Made by a program: the position numbers and the translations under genes
The notes under the pieces: model-generated
Database searches by the model: none
What the model was told of the DNA's origin: nothing
The model's input: only the letters and a program-made list of their open reading frames with translations
Assembly (NCBI GenBank): GCA_963667075.1
Contig: OY762938.1
Coordinates: 62,001 to 126,000 of the forward strand
Origin: G963667075 sp963667075
GTDB taxonomy: Bacteria; Pseudomonadota; Alphaproteobacteria; Micavibrionales; Micavibrionaceae
Direction of reading: 5' to 3'
Length of the DNA: 64,000 bases
In this document: in pieces, positions 36,053 to 46,508 of the stretch
Position numbering within the stretch: position 1 is the stretch's first letter
How the letters are laid out: every line of letters starts with the position of its first letter

Positions 36053-36898
36053 ATGGTGCGATACACTAAAGCATTACTGCTCTTTATCTGCCTGTGCACA
36101 TCCTTGAGCTCCACCACTCTCGCAGGAGAAGGAAAAACGGCCTTTGACAGGATCATAGAAAGCGGCACATTGCGCTGTGGTTATGCGATCGCTACACCGT
36201 GGTTTATGAAAGAGCCAAACACAGAAGAATTGTCCGGTTATGGCTACGATGTCACAATGGCGCTGGCGGCAAAGGCTGGCTTGAATGTAGAATGGGTGGA
36301 AGAAACCGGCTGGGGCGTTGCAGAACAGGGGATTATAAGCAACCGCTATGATATGCTCTGCGGTACCGTATGTATTGACCCAAGGCGCGCAAAGGCTATC
36401 ACCTACTCCACCCCTTATGAACACGCCCCTATTTTGCTCGCTGTACGTAATGACGATACCCGATTTGATGAAAAAGCACTTGAAGACCTCAATAGCCCTG
36501 ACGTTCGCATTGGCGTTAAAACAGGACATGTTTTTGAATTCATCGCCAATGAACAATTTCCAAAGGCACAAAAAATATATGCCAGTGATCTATCGGACGA
36601 CACAGAGTTTTTCCTGATGTTGGAGACAGGCAAAATCGACATTGCTTTTTCCGGGCAGATAACCATTGATCTTTATAACGAAGAACACGAAAACAAGATC
36701 CGCTCTCTGGAAACACCGGCCCGTTATTGTAACGGTGCTTATATGATGCCGCTCGGTGACGTACGGCTCAAATTTATGGTCGATAATGCGCTGATGGAAC
36801 TAAACACAAGCGGACAACTAAAAAGCATTATGAAGAAATACATGCCGTTAGACCCACGCTATGTTCGTATGCCCGCTATGCCGTTTGCTGAGGATTAA
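36053..36898 (+). CDS. Periplasmic substrate-binding protein (SBP_bac_3), orphan
   Basis: 281 residues. Signal peptide (MVRYTKALLLFICLCTSL..., cleavage near LAG). The family-3 solute-binding fold begins at TAFDRIIESGTLRCGY and includes GYDVTMALAAKAGLNVEW. Such proteins bind amino acids or similar for ABC importers, but no permease or ATPase is adjacent. It is a paralogue of 38972-39823. Convergent with epmA; the stop codons overlap. Confidence 0.8.
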   Translation: MVRYTKALLLFICLCTSLSSTTLAGEGKTAFDRIIESGTLRCGYAIATPWFMKEPNTEELSGYGYDVTMALAAKAGLNVEWVEETGWGVAEQGIISNRYDMLCGTVCIDPRRAKAITYSTPYEHAPILLAVRNDDTRFDEKALEDLNSPDVRIGVKTGHVFEFIANEQFPKAQKIYASDLSDDTEFFLMLETGKIDIAFSGQITIDLYNEEHENKIRSLETPARYCNGAYMMPLGDVRLKFMVDNALMELNTSGQLKSIMKKYMPLDPRYVRMPAMPFAED

Positions 36899-37914
36899 AC
36901 CTTCCCGCACCATAGCACATCGTCTATATCTTCTGCACCGCTGCACAGCATAGCCAAACGGTCCAGACCAAGAGCTATGCCGCCTGCTTTTGGCATGCCG
37001 TGCTCAATAGCTGCAATGAAATCTTCATCAACGGGGTAGCGTTCGCCGTAAAGCTTTTCCTTGGTATCCATCTCCTCAACAAATCGTTTTCGCTGTTCAG
37101 CAGGGTCTGTCAGCTCTGAAAAAGCATTGGCCAGTTCTATACCGCAGACATAGAGCTCAAACCGCTCTGCAAAGCGCGGATCGCTTTCTTTTTTGCGGGA
37201 CAGAGACGCCATGGAGACCGGGTAATCATACAAAATCGTTGCGTTGCCCATACCAAGAAACGGCTCAATCTTTTCCATCATGACGCGAAAGAACAAATCG
37301 TCCCACCGGTCATCCTCTGCTGTATGCATCCCCTGTTCTTCTATCAGCTCTTTGAAGAGTTGATCATTATCCAGACAATTTTCCAAATTAATGCCGGCAT
37401 AGCGCTCAAACGCCTCAGCAACAGAGAGCCGTTCCACTTCTGCAAAGGGATCGCATTCATGTTTTTTATAGCGCAAGGTATCTATGCCGAGTGCCGCTGA
37501 GACCTCAAACAAGAGCCGTTCACAATCGTCCATAATCTCCTTGTAGGATGCTTTCGCCCGGTACCACTCAATCATGGTGAATTCCGCACTATGACGCTTT
37601 GAATCTTCTCCATTTCTGAAAACATGGCAAATCTGGTAGATTTTTGGCAGTCCAGCAACAAGAAGCTTTTTCATCTCAAACTCAGGACTGGTGTGAAGAT
37701 AGAGCTGCTTTTTGTTTTTCAGGTCTACGCCTTTTAAGGTCGTCGCAAAGCCATGCAAGTGCACATCCATCGCAGGACAGACTTGCAATATCGGCGTTTC
37801 CACCTCCATAAAACCTTGCTCATCAAAGAAAGCGCGAACAGCCTTTATCATATGCATCCGTCGTTCCAGATAAGGTCTCTTGTGCCTGAAATTCTTAGCG
37901 TTCCACCAATTCAT
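36895..37914 (-). CDS. epmA: EF-P beta-lysine ligase EpmA
   Basis: 339 residues, class II lysyl-tRNA synthetase catalytic core without the anticodon domain. Motif 2 region CHVFRNGEDSKRHSAEFTMIEWYRA and motif 3 GGIALGLDRLAMLCSG are present. It attaches (R)-beta-lysine to Lys of EF-P. EF-P in this window (5912-6478) has the matching Lys33. The partner aminomutase gene epmB is not in the window. Confidence 0.92.
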   Translation of the reverse strand: MNWWNAKNFRHKRPYLERRMHMIKAVRAFFDEQGFMEVETPILQVCPAMDVHLHGFATTLKGVDLKNKKQLYLHTSPEFEMKKLLVAGLPKIYQICHVFRNGEDSKRHSAEFTMIEWYRAKASYKEIMDDCERLLFEVSAALGIDTLRYKKHECDPFAEVERLSVAEAFERYAGINLENCLDNDQLFKELIEEQGMHTAEDDRWDDLFFRVMMEKIEPFLGMGNATILYDYPVSMASLSRKKESDPRFAERFELYVCGIELANAFSELTDPAEQRKRFVEEMDTKEKLYGERYPVDEDFIAAIEHGMPKAGGIALGLDRLAMLCSGAEDIDDVLWCGKV

Positions 37915-38093
37915 AATTTAAGCCCCTCTTATTTGGCTTTCAGACTTTAAAGTAAGATTCCCGCCTTCGCAGGAAAAACATGATAGTAATACTGCGTTTT
38001 TGTCAAAACTTCGCGTTAAAAAATCAAAAAACACTTGCATTTCACGTCTGTTAACGTTAGAAACTCACTCTGATTTATAGGAGTTTAGAGATT

Positions 38094-38330
38094 ATGCAAG
38101 CTGAAATTCACCCAGATTACCATGAAATCACCGTTGTGATGACGGATGGAGAAGAGTTTAAAACGCGTTCCACATGGGGCAGCGAAGGCGATGTTTTGCG
38201 TCTGGACGTCGACTGCAAATCTCATCCGGCCTGGAGCGGTGGTTCTCATAAAGTTGTCGAAAAAGGTCAACTCTCCAAATTCGAAAGCCGTTATGGCAGC
38301 TTCCTTACAAGCAGCGACGACAGCAAATAA
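38094..38330 (+). CDS. rpmE: 50S ribosomal protein L31
   Basis: 78 residues ([29 protein letters not shown]...), full length. The zinc-binding CxxC pair is absent, which places it in the Zn-independent type typical of Alphaproteobacteria. SD AGGAG before the ATG; own terminator at 38361-38390. Confidence 0.92.
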   Translation: MQAEIHPDYHEITVVMTDGEEFKTRSTWGSEGDVLRLDVDCKSHPAWSGGSHKVVEKGQLSKFESRYGSFLTSSDDSK

Positions 38331-38360
38331 GATTTTGCATACCATAGTAAACGAAAATCA

Positions 38361-38390
38361 AAACCGCCCGCATTCGAGGCGGTTTTTTTA
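38361..38390 (+). terminator. Rho-independent terminator of rpmE
   Basis: AACCGCC and GGCGGTT arms around a 9-nt loop, followed by T7. Confidence 0.85.
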
Positions 38391-38411
38391 TAAAAGAAAA
38401 GGCGACAAACA

Positions 38412-38912
38412 ATGATTATAAGACCAGAAGTAACAAAAGACATAGACGCCATTACAAACGTTACTAGGGCCGCCTTTGAAAATCATCCCGTCAGCCACCA
38501 GACAGAACATTTCATTATTAAAGAAATGCGCCGATCAGGTGTTCTCTCTCTGTCACTTGTCGCTGAAATTGGTGGGGATCTCTGTGGCCACATTGCCTTT
38601 TCACCGGCCATTATGCCGGATGATTCGAAAGGCTGGTATGCCTTGGGGCCCATTTCCGTTCTACCGCCCTGCCAAAAGGAAGGCATAGGCTCTGCCTTGA
38701 TGGAAGAAGGCCTTAAGCGACTAAAAGCAATGGATGCCAAAGGTTGTGCCCTCGTTGGAGATCCAGGCTATTACACACGCTTTGGCTTCAAAAACGCCCC
38801 CGGACTTATTTACGATGACATTCCACAGGAATTCTTCATGGTACTGCCTTTCTGTGACGATATCCCAAAAGGCTCAATCCGGTTTGATAAAGCTTTTCTG
38901 GCAACGAAGTAA
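38412..38912 (+). CDS. GNAT acetyltransferase, YhbS-like
   Basis: 166 residues. The acetyl-CoA-binding segment ISVLPPCQKEGIGSALMEEGLKRLK (R/QxxGxG/A) is central, and GDPGYYTRFGF is the YhbS-type signature. Substrate unknown. It starts 21 bp after the rpmE terminator. Confidence 0.85.
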   Translation: MIIRPEVTKDIDAITNVTRAAFENHPVSHQTEHFIIKEMRRSGVLSLSLVAEIGGDLCGHIAFSPAIMPDDSKGWYALGPISVLPPCQKEGIGSALMEEGLKRLKAMDAKGCALVGDPGYYTRFGFKNAPGLIYDDIPQEFFMVLPFCDDIPKGSIRFDKAFLATK

Positions 38913-38971
38913 ACAAACATGCTAATGGCTTTTTTTAATAGGGTTATGTGATAGAGTGAACGCCTGTAAAC

Positions 38972-39823
38972 ATGGAAGCTCTTAAAAAAATGCGCAGAAA
39001 AACATCTTACATATATCTGCTGGCAATGGTTACTTTGTTACTTTCAGCTACTTCCTTTACTACCCACGCTGCAGAAAAAGAAACCGCTTATAATCGCATT
39101 ATCAGAACACAAACCATCAGATGCGGTTATGTCCCCTATTCTGTTTATTTCCAGATCGATCCCAATACGGGCGAAAAGTCAGGAATTATGCATGATGTCG
39201 TCGAAGAAATAGGCCGTTTGATGGGGTTTAAAGTCGAGTGGGCAGAAGAGCTGACATGGGCGACCCTTGCTCCATCCATACAAAACGGACGGGTAGATGC
39301 TTTTTGTAGTGGTATTTGGATAGATACCCAAAACGGCAGATTTTTAGGCTTCACGCAGCCGCTATATTACAACACTGTTTCAGCATATGGAAAAGTAGGC
39401 GGCAAGACATTCTCTAGCATAGAAGAGATAAACGATCCGTCCGTTCGCGTTCTTTCCCGCGATGGCGGCACACCGGCCATTATCGCCAGACAGGATTTCC
39501 CAAAAGCCACCTTGATAGAAAATCCAAGTGGCATTTCAGATGGCGAGCTTTTGCAACAACTCGCCACAGATAAAGCTGACGTTCTTTTCTTTGGCGATGA
39601 CATGATGACGGATTACATGGCGAAAAATCCAGGCAAAGTCTTACCCCTTTTCCCCAAACAACCTCTTCGCGTTTACCCTGCGGCCATTGCTATGCCCATA
39701 GACGATCCGGCTTTGATGAACATGTTTAACAACGCAATTTCTGAACTAAAAGGCAGCCGGTTCATAGAAAAAACAATCAAAAAATACAACTACGAAAACC
39801 ATATTCAGACGCATATGGATTGA
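38972..39823 (+). CDS. Periplasmic substrate-binding protein (SBP_bac_3), orphan
   Basis: 283 residues. Signal peptide up to about TTHA-AE. The domain starts at TAYNRIIRTQTIRCGYVPYSVYF and closely parallels 36053-36898. No permease genes nearby. It could be a sensor or scavenging protein sharing a distant ABC transporter. ATG 38972 or MRRKTSYIYLLA at 38990 are both possible starts. Confidence 0.78.
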   Translation: MEALKKMRRKTSYIYLLAMVTLLLSATSFTTHAAEKETAYNRIIRTQTIRCGYVPYSVYFQIDPNTGEKSGIMHDVVEEIGRLMGFKVEWAEELTWATLAPSIQNGRVDAFCSGIWIDTQNGRFLGFTQPLYYNTVSAYGKVGGKTFSSIEEINDPSVRVLSRDGGTPAIIARQDFPKATLIENPSGISDGELLQQLATDKADVLFFGDDMMTDYMAKNPGKVLPLFPKQPLRVYPAAIAMPIDDPALMNMFNNAISELKGSRFIEKTIKKYNYENHIQTHMD

Positions 39824-39831
39824 TAAGAGCA

Positions 39832-40362
39832 TTACTGCTCATAGAGTATTTTTTTGAACTGATATTCTGGCCCAGACTCCCCAAGGGCTAGTTTAACCTC
39901 GATGTCCTGTGTCCATATATCATCATTTAAAGGAAGAAAATCTGGAGGAACATCACCCAACTGGCAACATCCTAGAGTAAAATGAGGAAAGAATTGATGT
40001 CCTATAACATTCGTTGCTTCTACAGGATTTAAAGCAGAAATAACCTTTTTATGAAACACATATAAATCATCACTACAGAGCACTTCCAGTCCAGTATAAT
40101 AAAAGCCGTTTCCGACTATTTTCGGACTCCAGTAATAACGAACTGGATTAACTTTAAAATGCGGTTCGATAGGAAGAACACTCTTCCATATACTATCAAT
40201 ATTTGTTTCTTCCGCTTCAAACTGGCAAATTGTTACGTGAGGATATGAATTCTCTCCCAATACATATATGGAGGGTATAGCGTCCCTTAACTTTTTCGAT
40301 AAATGAATTAAGGCATCGGCATGTATCCTGCTCTTACACAACAAAGCTAAATTATATTTCAT
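39832..40362 (-). CDS. 2H phosphoesterase (2'-5' RNA ligase-like)
   Basis: 176 residues with the two HxT motifs PHVTICQF and PHFTLGCC that define the 2H superfamily. Members open cyclic phosphodiesters or ligate RNA. It is convergent with the SBP gene (8-bp gap) and lies just downstream of valS on the same strand. Target not known. Confidence 0.75.
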   Translation of the reverse strand: MKYNLALLCKSRIHADALIHLSKKLRDAIPSIYVLGENSYPHVTICQFEAEETNIDSIWKSVLPIEPHFKVNPVRYYWSPKIVGNGFYYTGLEVLCSDDLYVFHKKVISALNPVEATNVIGHQFFPHFTLGCCQLGDVPPDFLPLNDDIWTQDIEVKLALGESGPEYQFKKILYEQ

Positions 40363-40395
40363 AAAGCCTCTTCATCACATTGTCTGGTAGTAACA

Positions 40396-43047
40396 TTAAG
40401 CAGCATCTTCGAGTTGTTTTAACGCATTGCTGAGCTTGTTGATTACATCTTCAGCATCACTTTTTCTTGTGCGTTGTTCTGCTATAACCTCTTCTGGTGC
40501 ATTGGCTAAAAACTTTTCATTGGCAAGTTTTTGGTCAATTTGCTTTATGTCTTTATTCAGCTTGTCAATCTGCTTTTGAAGACGGGCCCGCTCTTTGTCG
40601 AGGTCTATGATGTCTGCGATAGGAAGAATAAGCGTTGCTTCATCCAGCACGGCCTGAATGGCCCCTTTGGGCGTATCATCCGTCAGAGAAATATTCTCAA
40701 GACGCGCCATACGGCACAGAATTTCATTGTATTTTTTCAAACGTTCCTCTGTTTGCGCACCAGCCTCTTTAACCAGAAGATCAATTTTTGCACCAGCCGG
40801 TACATTCATATCAGCCCGGACGCTCCTGATTTCAGAGATCACACGAATAAGCCAGTCTGCCTCATCCATCGCTTCCTGTTTCAAAAGGCTTTCATCATAT
40901 TCAGGCCACGAAGAGGCGAGCAAGCGATCTCCGCCACGCTCTGCCATAGAGGCATAAAGCTCTTCTGTAATAAAGGGCATAAACGGATTAAGCAGGGTCA
41001 GAATTTGATCCAGCACCCAGCCTGTCGTGGCGCGTGTCTCTGCTTTTAAGGCGTCATCCTTATTATCTTCCCAGAGGAGCGGCTTGGAAAATTCCAGATA
41101 CCAGTCACAAAACATCCCCCATGTGAATTGGTAAATCGCAGAGGCCGCTTCATTAAAACGGTAAGTCTCAACAGCCTTTTCGATCGCGGTTTTCGCTTGA
41201 AGCGTCGCACCGATAATCCATTGATTAAGGCCGTAAGAGACGGCATTCGGATCAAAGTCACTTACGGGTTTGCAGTCATTCATTTCACAATAACGCGCGG
41301 CATTCCAGAGCTTTGTTGAAAAGTTCCGATACCCTTCGACACGCTCTTCAGACAAAAGAACATCCCGCCCTTGCGCTGCCATAGCCGTCAAAGTAAAGCG
41401 AAGCGCATCCGTGCCATATTTTCCAATCAGTTCCAGAGGATCAATCACATTACCTTTGGATTTAGACATTTTCTGCCCCTTGGAATCACGCACAAGCGCA
41501 TGAATGTAAACATCCTTGAACGGCACCTCATCCATAAAGTGAATGCCCATCATCATCATACGGGACACCCAGAAGGTAATAATGTCAAAGCCTGTCACCA
41601 GAACGTTTCCGGGATAATAACGTTTGACGATATCGTCCTTATCCGCTTCCGGCCAGCCAAGCGTAGAAAAAGGCCAGAGCGCAGAAGAAAACCATGTATC
41701 AAGCACATCTTCATCACGGGTTAGCTTAACCCCTTCACCTGCAGCGGCCTGTGCGGCTTCTTCACTTTCCTCAACATAGACATTGCCGTCTTCATCATAC
41801 CAGGCCGGAATCTGGTGCCCCCACCAGAGCTGACGCGAAATACACCATGGGAGCTGATTTTCCAGCCAAGCAAAATACATGTTTTCATATTGTTTTGGAT
41901 GGAATGTTGTTTTGCCGCTCCGCACAGCCTCAATCGCAGGCTTTGCCAATGTTGGCGTATCAACATACCATTGATCAGTCAAAAACGGCTCAATCACAAC
42001 GCCAGAGCGATCACCATAAGGCACCGCCAAAACATGATCGTCCACCTTTTCAAGCAATCCAAGCTCTTCCAACTCTTCCAGAATTTTTTTGCGCGCATCA
42101 AAACGGTCCAGCCCCTGATAGGCTTCTGGCACGTTTTCATTCATCTTCGCATCAATATCAAGCACATTGATCATAGGCAGATCATGACGGCGACCAACTT
42201 CAAAGTCGTTAAAGTCATGGGCCGGTGTGATTTTCACGGCACCACTGCCCTGTTCCGGGTCGGCATGCTCATCTGCGACAATCGGGATCAAGCGATCTGC
42301 AATCGGCAATCTGACACTTTTTCCAATCAGCGCTTTATAACGCTCGTCATCCGCATGAACAGCAACAGCCGTATCACCCAGCATTGTTTCAGGGCGCGTT
42401 GTTGCCACCGTAATAAAGCGGCCTTCTTCGCCATCAATCGGGTACTTGATATGCCACATATGGCCTTTTGTCTCTTTTGACTCGACCTCCAGATCCGAAA
42501 TTGCCGTATGGAATTTGGGGTCCCAGTTGACAAGGCGTTTGTCTTTATATATTAGACCTTCCTTATAAAGCTGTACAAAGACTTTCAGAACAGCTTTTGA
42601 GAGTCCCTCGTCCATCGTAAAGCGTTCACGATCCCAATCCGGCGTTGCGCCTAAACGGCGAAGCTGATTTACAATGGTACCACCGGACTGTTCTTTCCAT
42701 TCCCACACTTTATCAAGGAAAGCCTCTCGCCCGAGATCACGACGGTGCACGCCTTTTTCATCAAGCTGGCGTTCTACAACCATTTGTGTCGCAATACCGG
42801 CATGATCTGTGCCTGGCTGCCAAAGAGTATCTTTACCATTCATACGACTGTACCGCACCAGAATATCCTGCAGCGTCGTATTCAGCGCATGGCCCATATG
42901 AAGACTACCTGTCACATTAGGCGGTGGCATCATGATACAGTAAGGCACGGCATCACTTTCCGGAGCGCACGCAAACACACCGGAATCTTCCCATTCCTTG
43001 TAATGCTTTTCTTCTATTTCCAAGGGCTGAAACGTTTTTTCCAACAT
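40396..43047 (-). CDS. valS: Valyl-tRNA synthetase
   Basis: 883 residues. HIGH-type motif [16 protein letters not shown], editing domain ([15 protein letters not shown]) and KMSKSKGN are visible; the C-terminal coiled-coil arm is present. It charges tRNA-Val. It is downstream of popZ and tolC on the same strand, a conserved alphaproteobacterial order. Confidence 0.97.
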   Translation of the reverse strand: MLEKTFQPLEIEEKHYKEWEDSGVFACAPESDAVPYCIMMPPPNVTGSLHMGHALNTTLQDILVRYSRMNGKDTLWQPGTDHAGIATQMVVERQLDEKGVHRRDLGREAFLDKVWEWKEQSGGTIVNQLRRLGATPDWDRERFTMDEGLSKAVLKVFVQLYKEGLIYKDKRLVNWDPKFHTAISDLEVESKETKGHMWHIKYPIDGEEGRFITVATTRPETMLGDTAVAVHADDERYKALIGKSVRLPIADRLIPIVADEHADPEQGSGAVKITPAHDFNDFEVGRRHDLPMINVLDIDAKMNENVPEAYQGLDRFDARKKILEELEELGLLEKVDDHVLAVPYGDRSGVVIEPFLTDQWYVDTPTLAKPAIEAVRSGKTTFHPKQYENMYFAWLENQLPWCISRQLWWGHQIPAWYDEDGNVYVEESEEAAQAAAGEGVKLTRDEDVLDTWFSSALWPFSTLGWPEADKDDIVKRYYPGNVLVTGFDIITFWVSRMMMMGIHFMDEVPFKDVYIHALVRDSKGQKMSKSKGNVIDPLELIGKYGTDALRFTLTAMAAQGRDVLLSEERVEGYRNFSTKLWNAARYCEMNDCKPVSDFDPNAVSYGLNQWIIGATLQAKTAIEKAVETYRFNEAASAIYQFTWGMFCDWYLEFSKPLLWEDNKDDALKAETRATTGWVLDQILTLLNPFMPFITEELYASMAERGGDRLLASSWPEYDESLLKQEAMDEADWLIRVISEIRSVRADMNVPAGAKIDLLVKEAGAQTEERLKKYNEILCRMARLENISLTDDTPKGAIQAVLDEATLILPIADIIDLDKERARLQKQIDKLNKDIKQIDQKLANEKFLANAPEEVIAEQRTRKSDAEDVINKLSNALKQLEDAA

Positions 43048-43149
43048 CTATTTTTCCTTAACGATAAGCGGGATATTACAGAACAGATTACAATACATCC
43101 CACACGCGCTATGTCAAGCACGGCAATAGATAAAGCGTCTCTAACACCA

Positions 43150-43268
43150 TTTCCTCATCATTTGATGAGGAAAGCGTTCAGACGCCACGCAAGCTTCGCG
43201 CTTTCGCGCGGGGGTTGCCGTCGCACCCCTTATACCAATACTCATTTAATGAATGCGCATTGGTATAA
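43150..43268. repeat. Two perfect hairpins between popZ and valS
   Basis: TTTCCTCATCA-TT-TGATGAGGAAA (43150-43173) and TTATACCAAT (43230-43239) pairing with ATTGGTATAA (43259-43268). Neither has a good U-run. They could be REP-like repeats or mRNA processing signals; a CATTTTCTCATC...TTGATGA sequence near 30509-30535 looks related. Confidence 0.45.
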
Positions 43269-43283
43269 ATTATCAGGAAATCC

Positions 43284-43871
43284 TTACTTCTCTCTGGCTT
43301 CTTGCGCAATCCGTTCGATTTCTTCCTGAACCAGTCGTTCAACAAGTGAAGGGACATGCGTATCAACCCAGTCACGTAGCATAGGGCGTAAAAGCTCTTT
43401 CACAATATCCTTTAAGGTGTCAGCCCCTTCCAACGCATTGCGGTCTATAGCAATATTTTCAGAAAGTTTGACAAAAGCCCCCACCATGGCACTTGCCGCC
43501 ATATCAGTAAATATAGGATCCTCTACGGGGCCCAATTCAGGTTCTGGCTCAGGCTCAGGTTCTGGCTCGGGTTCCGGCTCAGCGTCAACGAAATCCAGCT
43601 CCATGCCACCGGCATCTACCATATCCTGTGTGAGTTCAAGCACATCCTCTACAGGTTCTGGCTCGGGTTCTGGCTCTGGCTCGGGTTCTGGCTCAGGTTC
43701 CGGCTCGGGTTCCGGCTCAGGTTCTGGCTCAGGTTCAGGCTCGGGCTCAGGTTCTGGGATTTCCTCCAGAACTTGATCTTCTTCATCATCGTCAGAAATG
43801 ATCTGGCGAATAGATGCCAGAATTTCTTCGATTGAAGGTTCTTCTTCCGATTCCTGATTTTCTTCAGACAT
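43284..43871 (-). CDS. popZ: PopZ-type polar organising protein (DUF2497)
   Basis: About 195 residues from the ATG at 43871 ([29 protein letters not shown]); a frame extending to 43910 adds a spurious leader. The N-terminal helix motif binds partners, a very long acidic Pro-Glu linker follows, and the C-terminal oligomerisation domain ([36 protein letters not shown]) is typical. PopZ forms polar condensates that anchor the chromosome origin. The linker comes from a 6-bp DNA repeat: 17 tandem units at 43654-43755 and 7 more at 43540-43581. Confidence 0.88.
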   Translation of the reverse strand: MSEENQESEEEPSIEEILASIRQIISDDDEEDQVLEEIPEPEPEPEPEPEPEPEPEPEPEPEPEPEPEPEPEPVEDVLELTQDMVDAGGMELDFVDAEPEPEPEPEPEPEPELGPVEDPIFTDMAASAMVGAFVKLSENIAIDRNALEGADTLKDIVKELLRPMLRDWVDTHVPSLVERLVQEEIERIAQEAREK

Positions 43872-43957
43872 ATAAAATAAAGTAGAAGTTAAGTTGTTGA
43901 TCCATATCAAACCGCAGTGTCGTACATTGTTAACATCTTGTCAAAGATGGATTCGGT

Positions 43958-45412
43958 TCAATCCTCATCTATATCCACAGTTATTCCAAAATAGTTCGTT
44001 GCAGCATCATCCATTATTGAATGATAATCGTACGACAGCTCAGAAAAACCAAGCTCTTCCGCCGTTAATGTCCCAATATTTAACGCTAGAGAAAAAACAG
44101 CGAGCCTTTCCCTCGTTTTAGCCGTAACAAGCGCAACTTGCGCTTCCATATATTCCTGATCAGCATCAAGAGAGTCGAGAATAGTCCTTGTACCAAGCTC
44201 TGATTCCTGTTTAACCCCTTCCCTTGCAATCCGGGAAGCTTCTATTTGTTTTTCTCTGGCTTTGATTTCAGCCCTGGCAGAATCCAGAGCCTCCCAGCTT
44301 GCCACTATATTATTCCTAACCGTTCGATCCGTATCTGAAATTTCTATCTGTTTCTGGTGTTTCGTGTATTTTGCCTGCCGCAACCTCGCACGCGTAGAGC
44401 CGGACTGATAAAGCGGAATGGACGCACTAACGGACAAAGAGGCAGAATCCTGATTATCCAAAGTGCCTGGATAAGGATCATATTTATGGGATAGCGCTCC
44501 CGCTAGCGAAACTTCAGGTAAGAGAGCCCCAAAAGCACTATCCACATTATCCTTCGCATATTCATGCGTATATCTGGCCGCCAGAAGTGCAGGATTCTTC
44601 TCCTCTGCCAAAGCATGCGCTGCATCTAAAGTAGGTGGCAACTGAAGCTCTATACTCGGAAAAGAAAGCAATCCCGGCATTTGCCCCGTTACTTTTTTAT
44701 AAGTCGACACCGCCGCACGCAAATTCCCTTGCGCTGTAATAACACCAGCCTCTGCATTGGCCAGACGCGCTCTGGCCTGACTAACATCTGTACGGGTTGC
44801 CTCTCCCACGTCAAAACGATCTTGTGCCGCTTCAAACTGCTCCGCCAAAAGAGCCTGATTATTTTGTTCCAAATCAAACAGAGCTTTTGCCTGCAATAAC
44901 CCCATATAGGCGCCAGCCGCCTCATATAAAACAGCCTGTTCTGTAGCTTTCACCCCCTCAACAGAGGCTCTAATCATGTTCTCGGCCGCTCGAATACCAG
45001 CAACCGTCTGACCGCCACGGAACAAAGGCTGTTGAAACGTTAAACTTAGCTCTGTTTCCGTGTTATTCGCATCCGTTACAGATTCCGGGTCAGAATCAAC
45101 ATCAAGATATGTACGCGTCGCCCCGGCCGAAAGAGACGGCCGCCACCCTGCATGAGCCTGAGACAAAGTCTCGACCGTTGCTTTTAGCTCTGCCCGTGCC
45201 GCCCGTATAGCAGGATTATGCTGGTACACTTCTCTTAACATAAACGCCAGAGACTGCTGTTCATTGCTACCGTCATAGGTCATCAGCGTCTGAACAGAGA
45301 TATCAGCACCCGTAACACCATCCTCTCCGGCAAATGCAGAACACGGATAAAAAGAAGCTATACTTAAAAAAGTAACAAAGAAAAGAAGGGCTGTTTTATT
45401 TCCAGATTTCAT
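43958..45412 (-). CDS. tolC: TolC-family outer membrane efflux protein
   Basis: 484 residues. Signal peptide (to about SAFA-GE) followed by two outer-membrane-efflux-protein repeats (YQHNPAIRAARAELKATVETL; ARYTHEYAKDNVDSAFGALLPEVSLAG). It forms the outer-membrane channel for type I secretion and efflux pumps. Flanked by popZ and the PIMT-like gene on the same strand. Confidence 0.9.
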   Translation of the reverse strand: MKSGNKTALLFFVTFLSIASFYPCSAFAGEDGVTGADISVQTLMTYDGSNEQQSLAFMLREVYQHNPAIRAARAELKATVETLSQAHAGWRPSLSAGATRTYLDVDSDPESVTDANNTETELSLTFQQPLFRGGQTVAGIRAAENMIRASVEGVKATEQAVLYEAAGAYMGLLQAKALFDLEQNNQALLAEQFEAAQDRFDVGEATRTDVSQARARLANAEAGVITAQGNLRAAVSTYKKVTGQMPGLLSFPSIELQLPPTLDAAHALAEEKNPALLAARYTHEYAKDNVDSAFGALLPEVSLAGALSHKYDPYPGTLDNQDSASLSVSASIPLYQSGSTRARLRQAKYTKHQKQIEISDTDRTVRNNIVASWEALDSARAEIKAREKQIEASRIAREGVKQESELGTRTILDSLDADQEYMEAQVALVTAKTRERLAVFSLALNIGTLTAEELGFSELSYDYHSIMDDAATNYFGITVDIDED

Positions 45413-45460
45413 TTAATTTCCCCTCAAGAAGAACAAAAAACACATGTCAATACAGATCCA

Positions 45461-46117
45461 TTAAAAAACAAAAGAAGAGCCATCGGCAAAAATCCCGGGC
45501 AATGGCGGCGCATAAGCATCAAACAAAAAACGAATAGAACCATCTTTATACACCATAACGGCTCGGCCAAATGCAGCCCCCGGCGCAAGCAGCACAGTCA
45601 AAAGACGCCCATCTTCATCCAGTTGCGCCAATAGGGCCTGCGGCACCTCTGGCACAGAACCATTCAGCATAATAAGTGAATAAGGCGCATAATCCGGCAC
45701 GCCATTGCCAAAAGGTGCCGACACAGGAACAATATTACACTCTGTAAACTCCTCCCAAAGCCCTTTTGCTGTATCAAGTGCTCTTTCATTCTCTTCCAGA
45801 GCGATAACCGTACCGCATAAATATGATAAAATCGCAGAGGAATAGCCCGTCATACAGCCCACATCGAGTGCCAAATCATCTTTACCCGGCATGGCAAATT
45901 CCAATAATTTCGCATGAACCCGTGGTTTCATAAGAAAACGCCCTGCTTGCTCAAACGGAAAATCCCGGTCAGCATATGCCAGATTACGCCCTGCATCAGG
46001 CAAAAATCTTTCCCGCGGCATGGTTGAAAAAACATTAAGCACCGCAGGATTCGTTACACCATCCGGATGAATCTGCGAATGAGCCATACTGCTACGCGCA
46101 TGTTCGAAATAAGACAT
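45461..46117 (-). CDS. Protein-L-isoaspartate O-methyltransferase-like protein
   Basis: About 218 residues from MSYFEHARSSMAHSQIHPDGV at 46117; a frame to 46150 is possible. The SAM-binding motif DVGCMTGYSSAILSYL and the family N-terminus MPRERFLPDAGRNLAYADRDFPF are present. The alphaproteobacterial PIMT-like proteins upstream of tolC often lack typical isoaspartate residues, so activity on isoaspartate is not certain. Confidence 0.8.
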   Translation of the reverse strand: MSYFEHARSSMAHSQIHPDGVTNPAVLNVFSTMPRERFLPDAGRNLAYADRDFPFEQAGRFLMKPRVHAKLLEFAMPGKDDLALDVGCMTGYSSAILSYLCGTVIALEENERALDTAKGLWEEFTECNIVPVSAPFGNGVPDYAPYSLIMLNGSVPEVPQALLAQLDEDGRLLTVLLAPGAAFGRAVMVYKDGSIRFLFDAYAPPLPGIFADGSSFVF

Positions 46118-46269
46118 TCTGATAAGGACCTGATGGTTGATAAAAAACAAAAGAAAGGAAAGCCATTACAAGAGCTTTTTTCGAAAATAACGTATTTCTT
46201 GTAAAAAAGCCAGAGAATGGTTTGATTTCTTTTATCAAAAGTGATAGATCATAGCCTCTAAAAACGTGA

Positions 46270-46343
46270 GGCGCGGTGGCAGAGTGGTTATGCAGAGGCC
46301 TGCAAAGCCTTGTACGCCGGTTCGATTCCGGCCCGTGCCTCCA
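46270..46343 (+). tRNA. tRNA-Cys (GCA)
   Basis: 74-nt cloverleaf with acceptor GGCGCGG/CCGTGCC, anticodon GCA in CTGCAAA, T-loop TTCGATT and encoded CCA. A truncated P4-type integrase gene begins 165 bp downstream, so this tRNA was probably an integration site. Confidence 0.93.
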
Positions 46344-46508
46344 TTTTTTCTTTCAGCCACATTCATTCATGTTCACGATTACCCTTGAAACCCGCCAAAT
46401 ACAGTGGGTTTTATTTTATCTAGGGCTTTCTGCATTCGGGGCCGTCCGTTTACAACCGCAAAAATTGGGGGTATATTTTAGGGGTATCTCGAAAAGAAGG
46501 GGGTATCT

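Noticed and set aside
41815..42480. 221-codon open frame opposite valS
   Set aside because: Antisense shadow of valS.
43417..43776. Gly/Ser repeat ORF opposite popZ, and the idea of a CRISPR or satellite array
   Set aside because: The 6-bp units have no spacers and code for the PopZ Pro-Glu linker.
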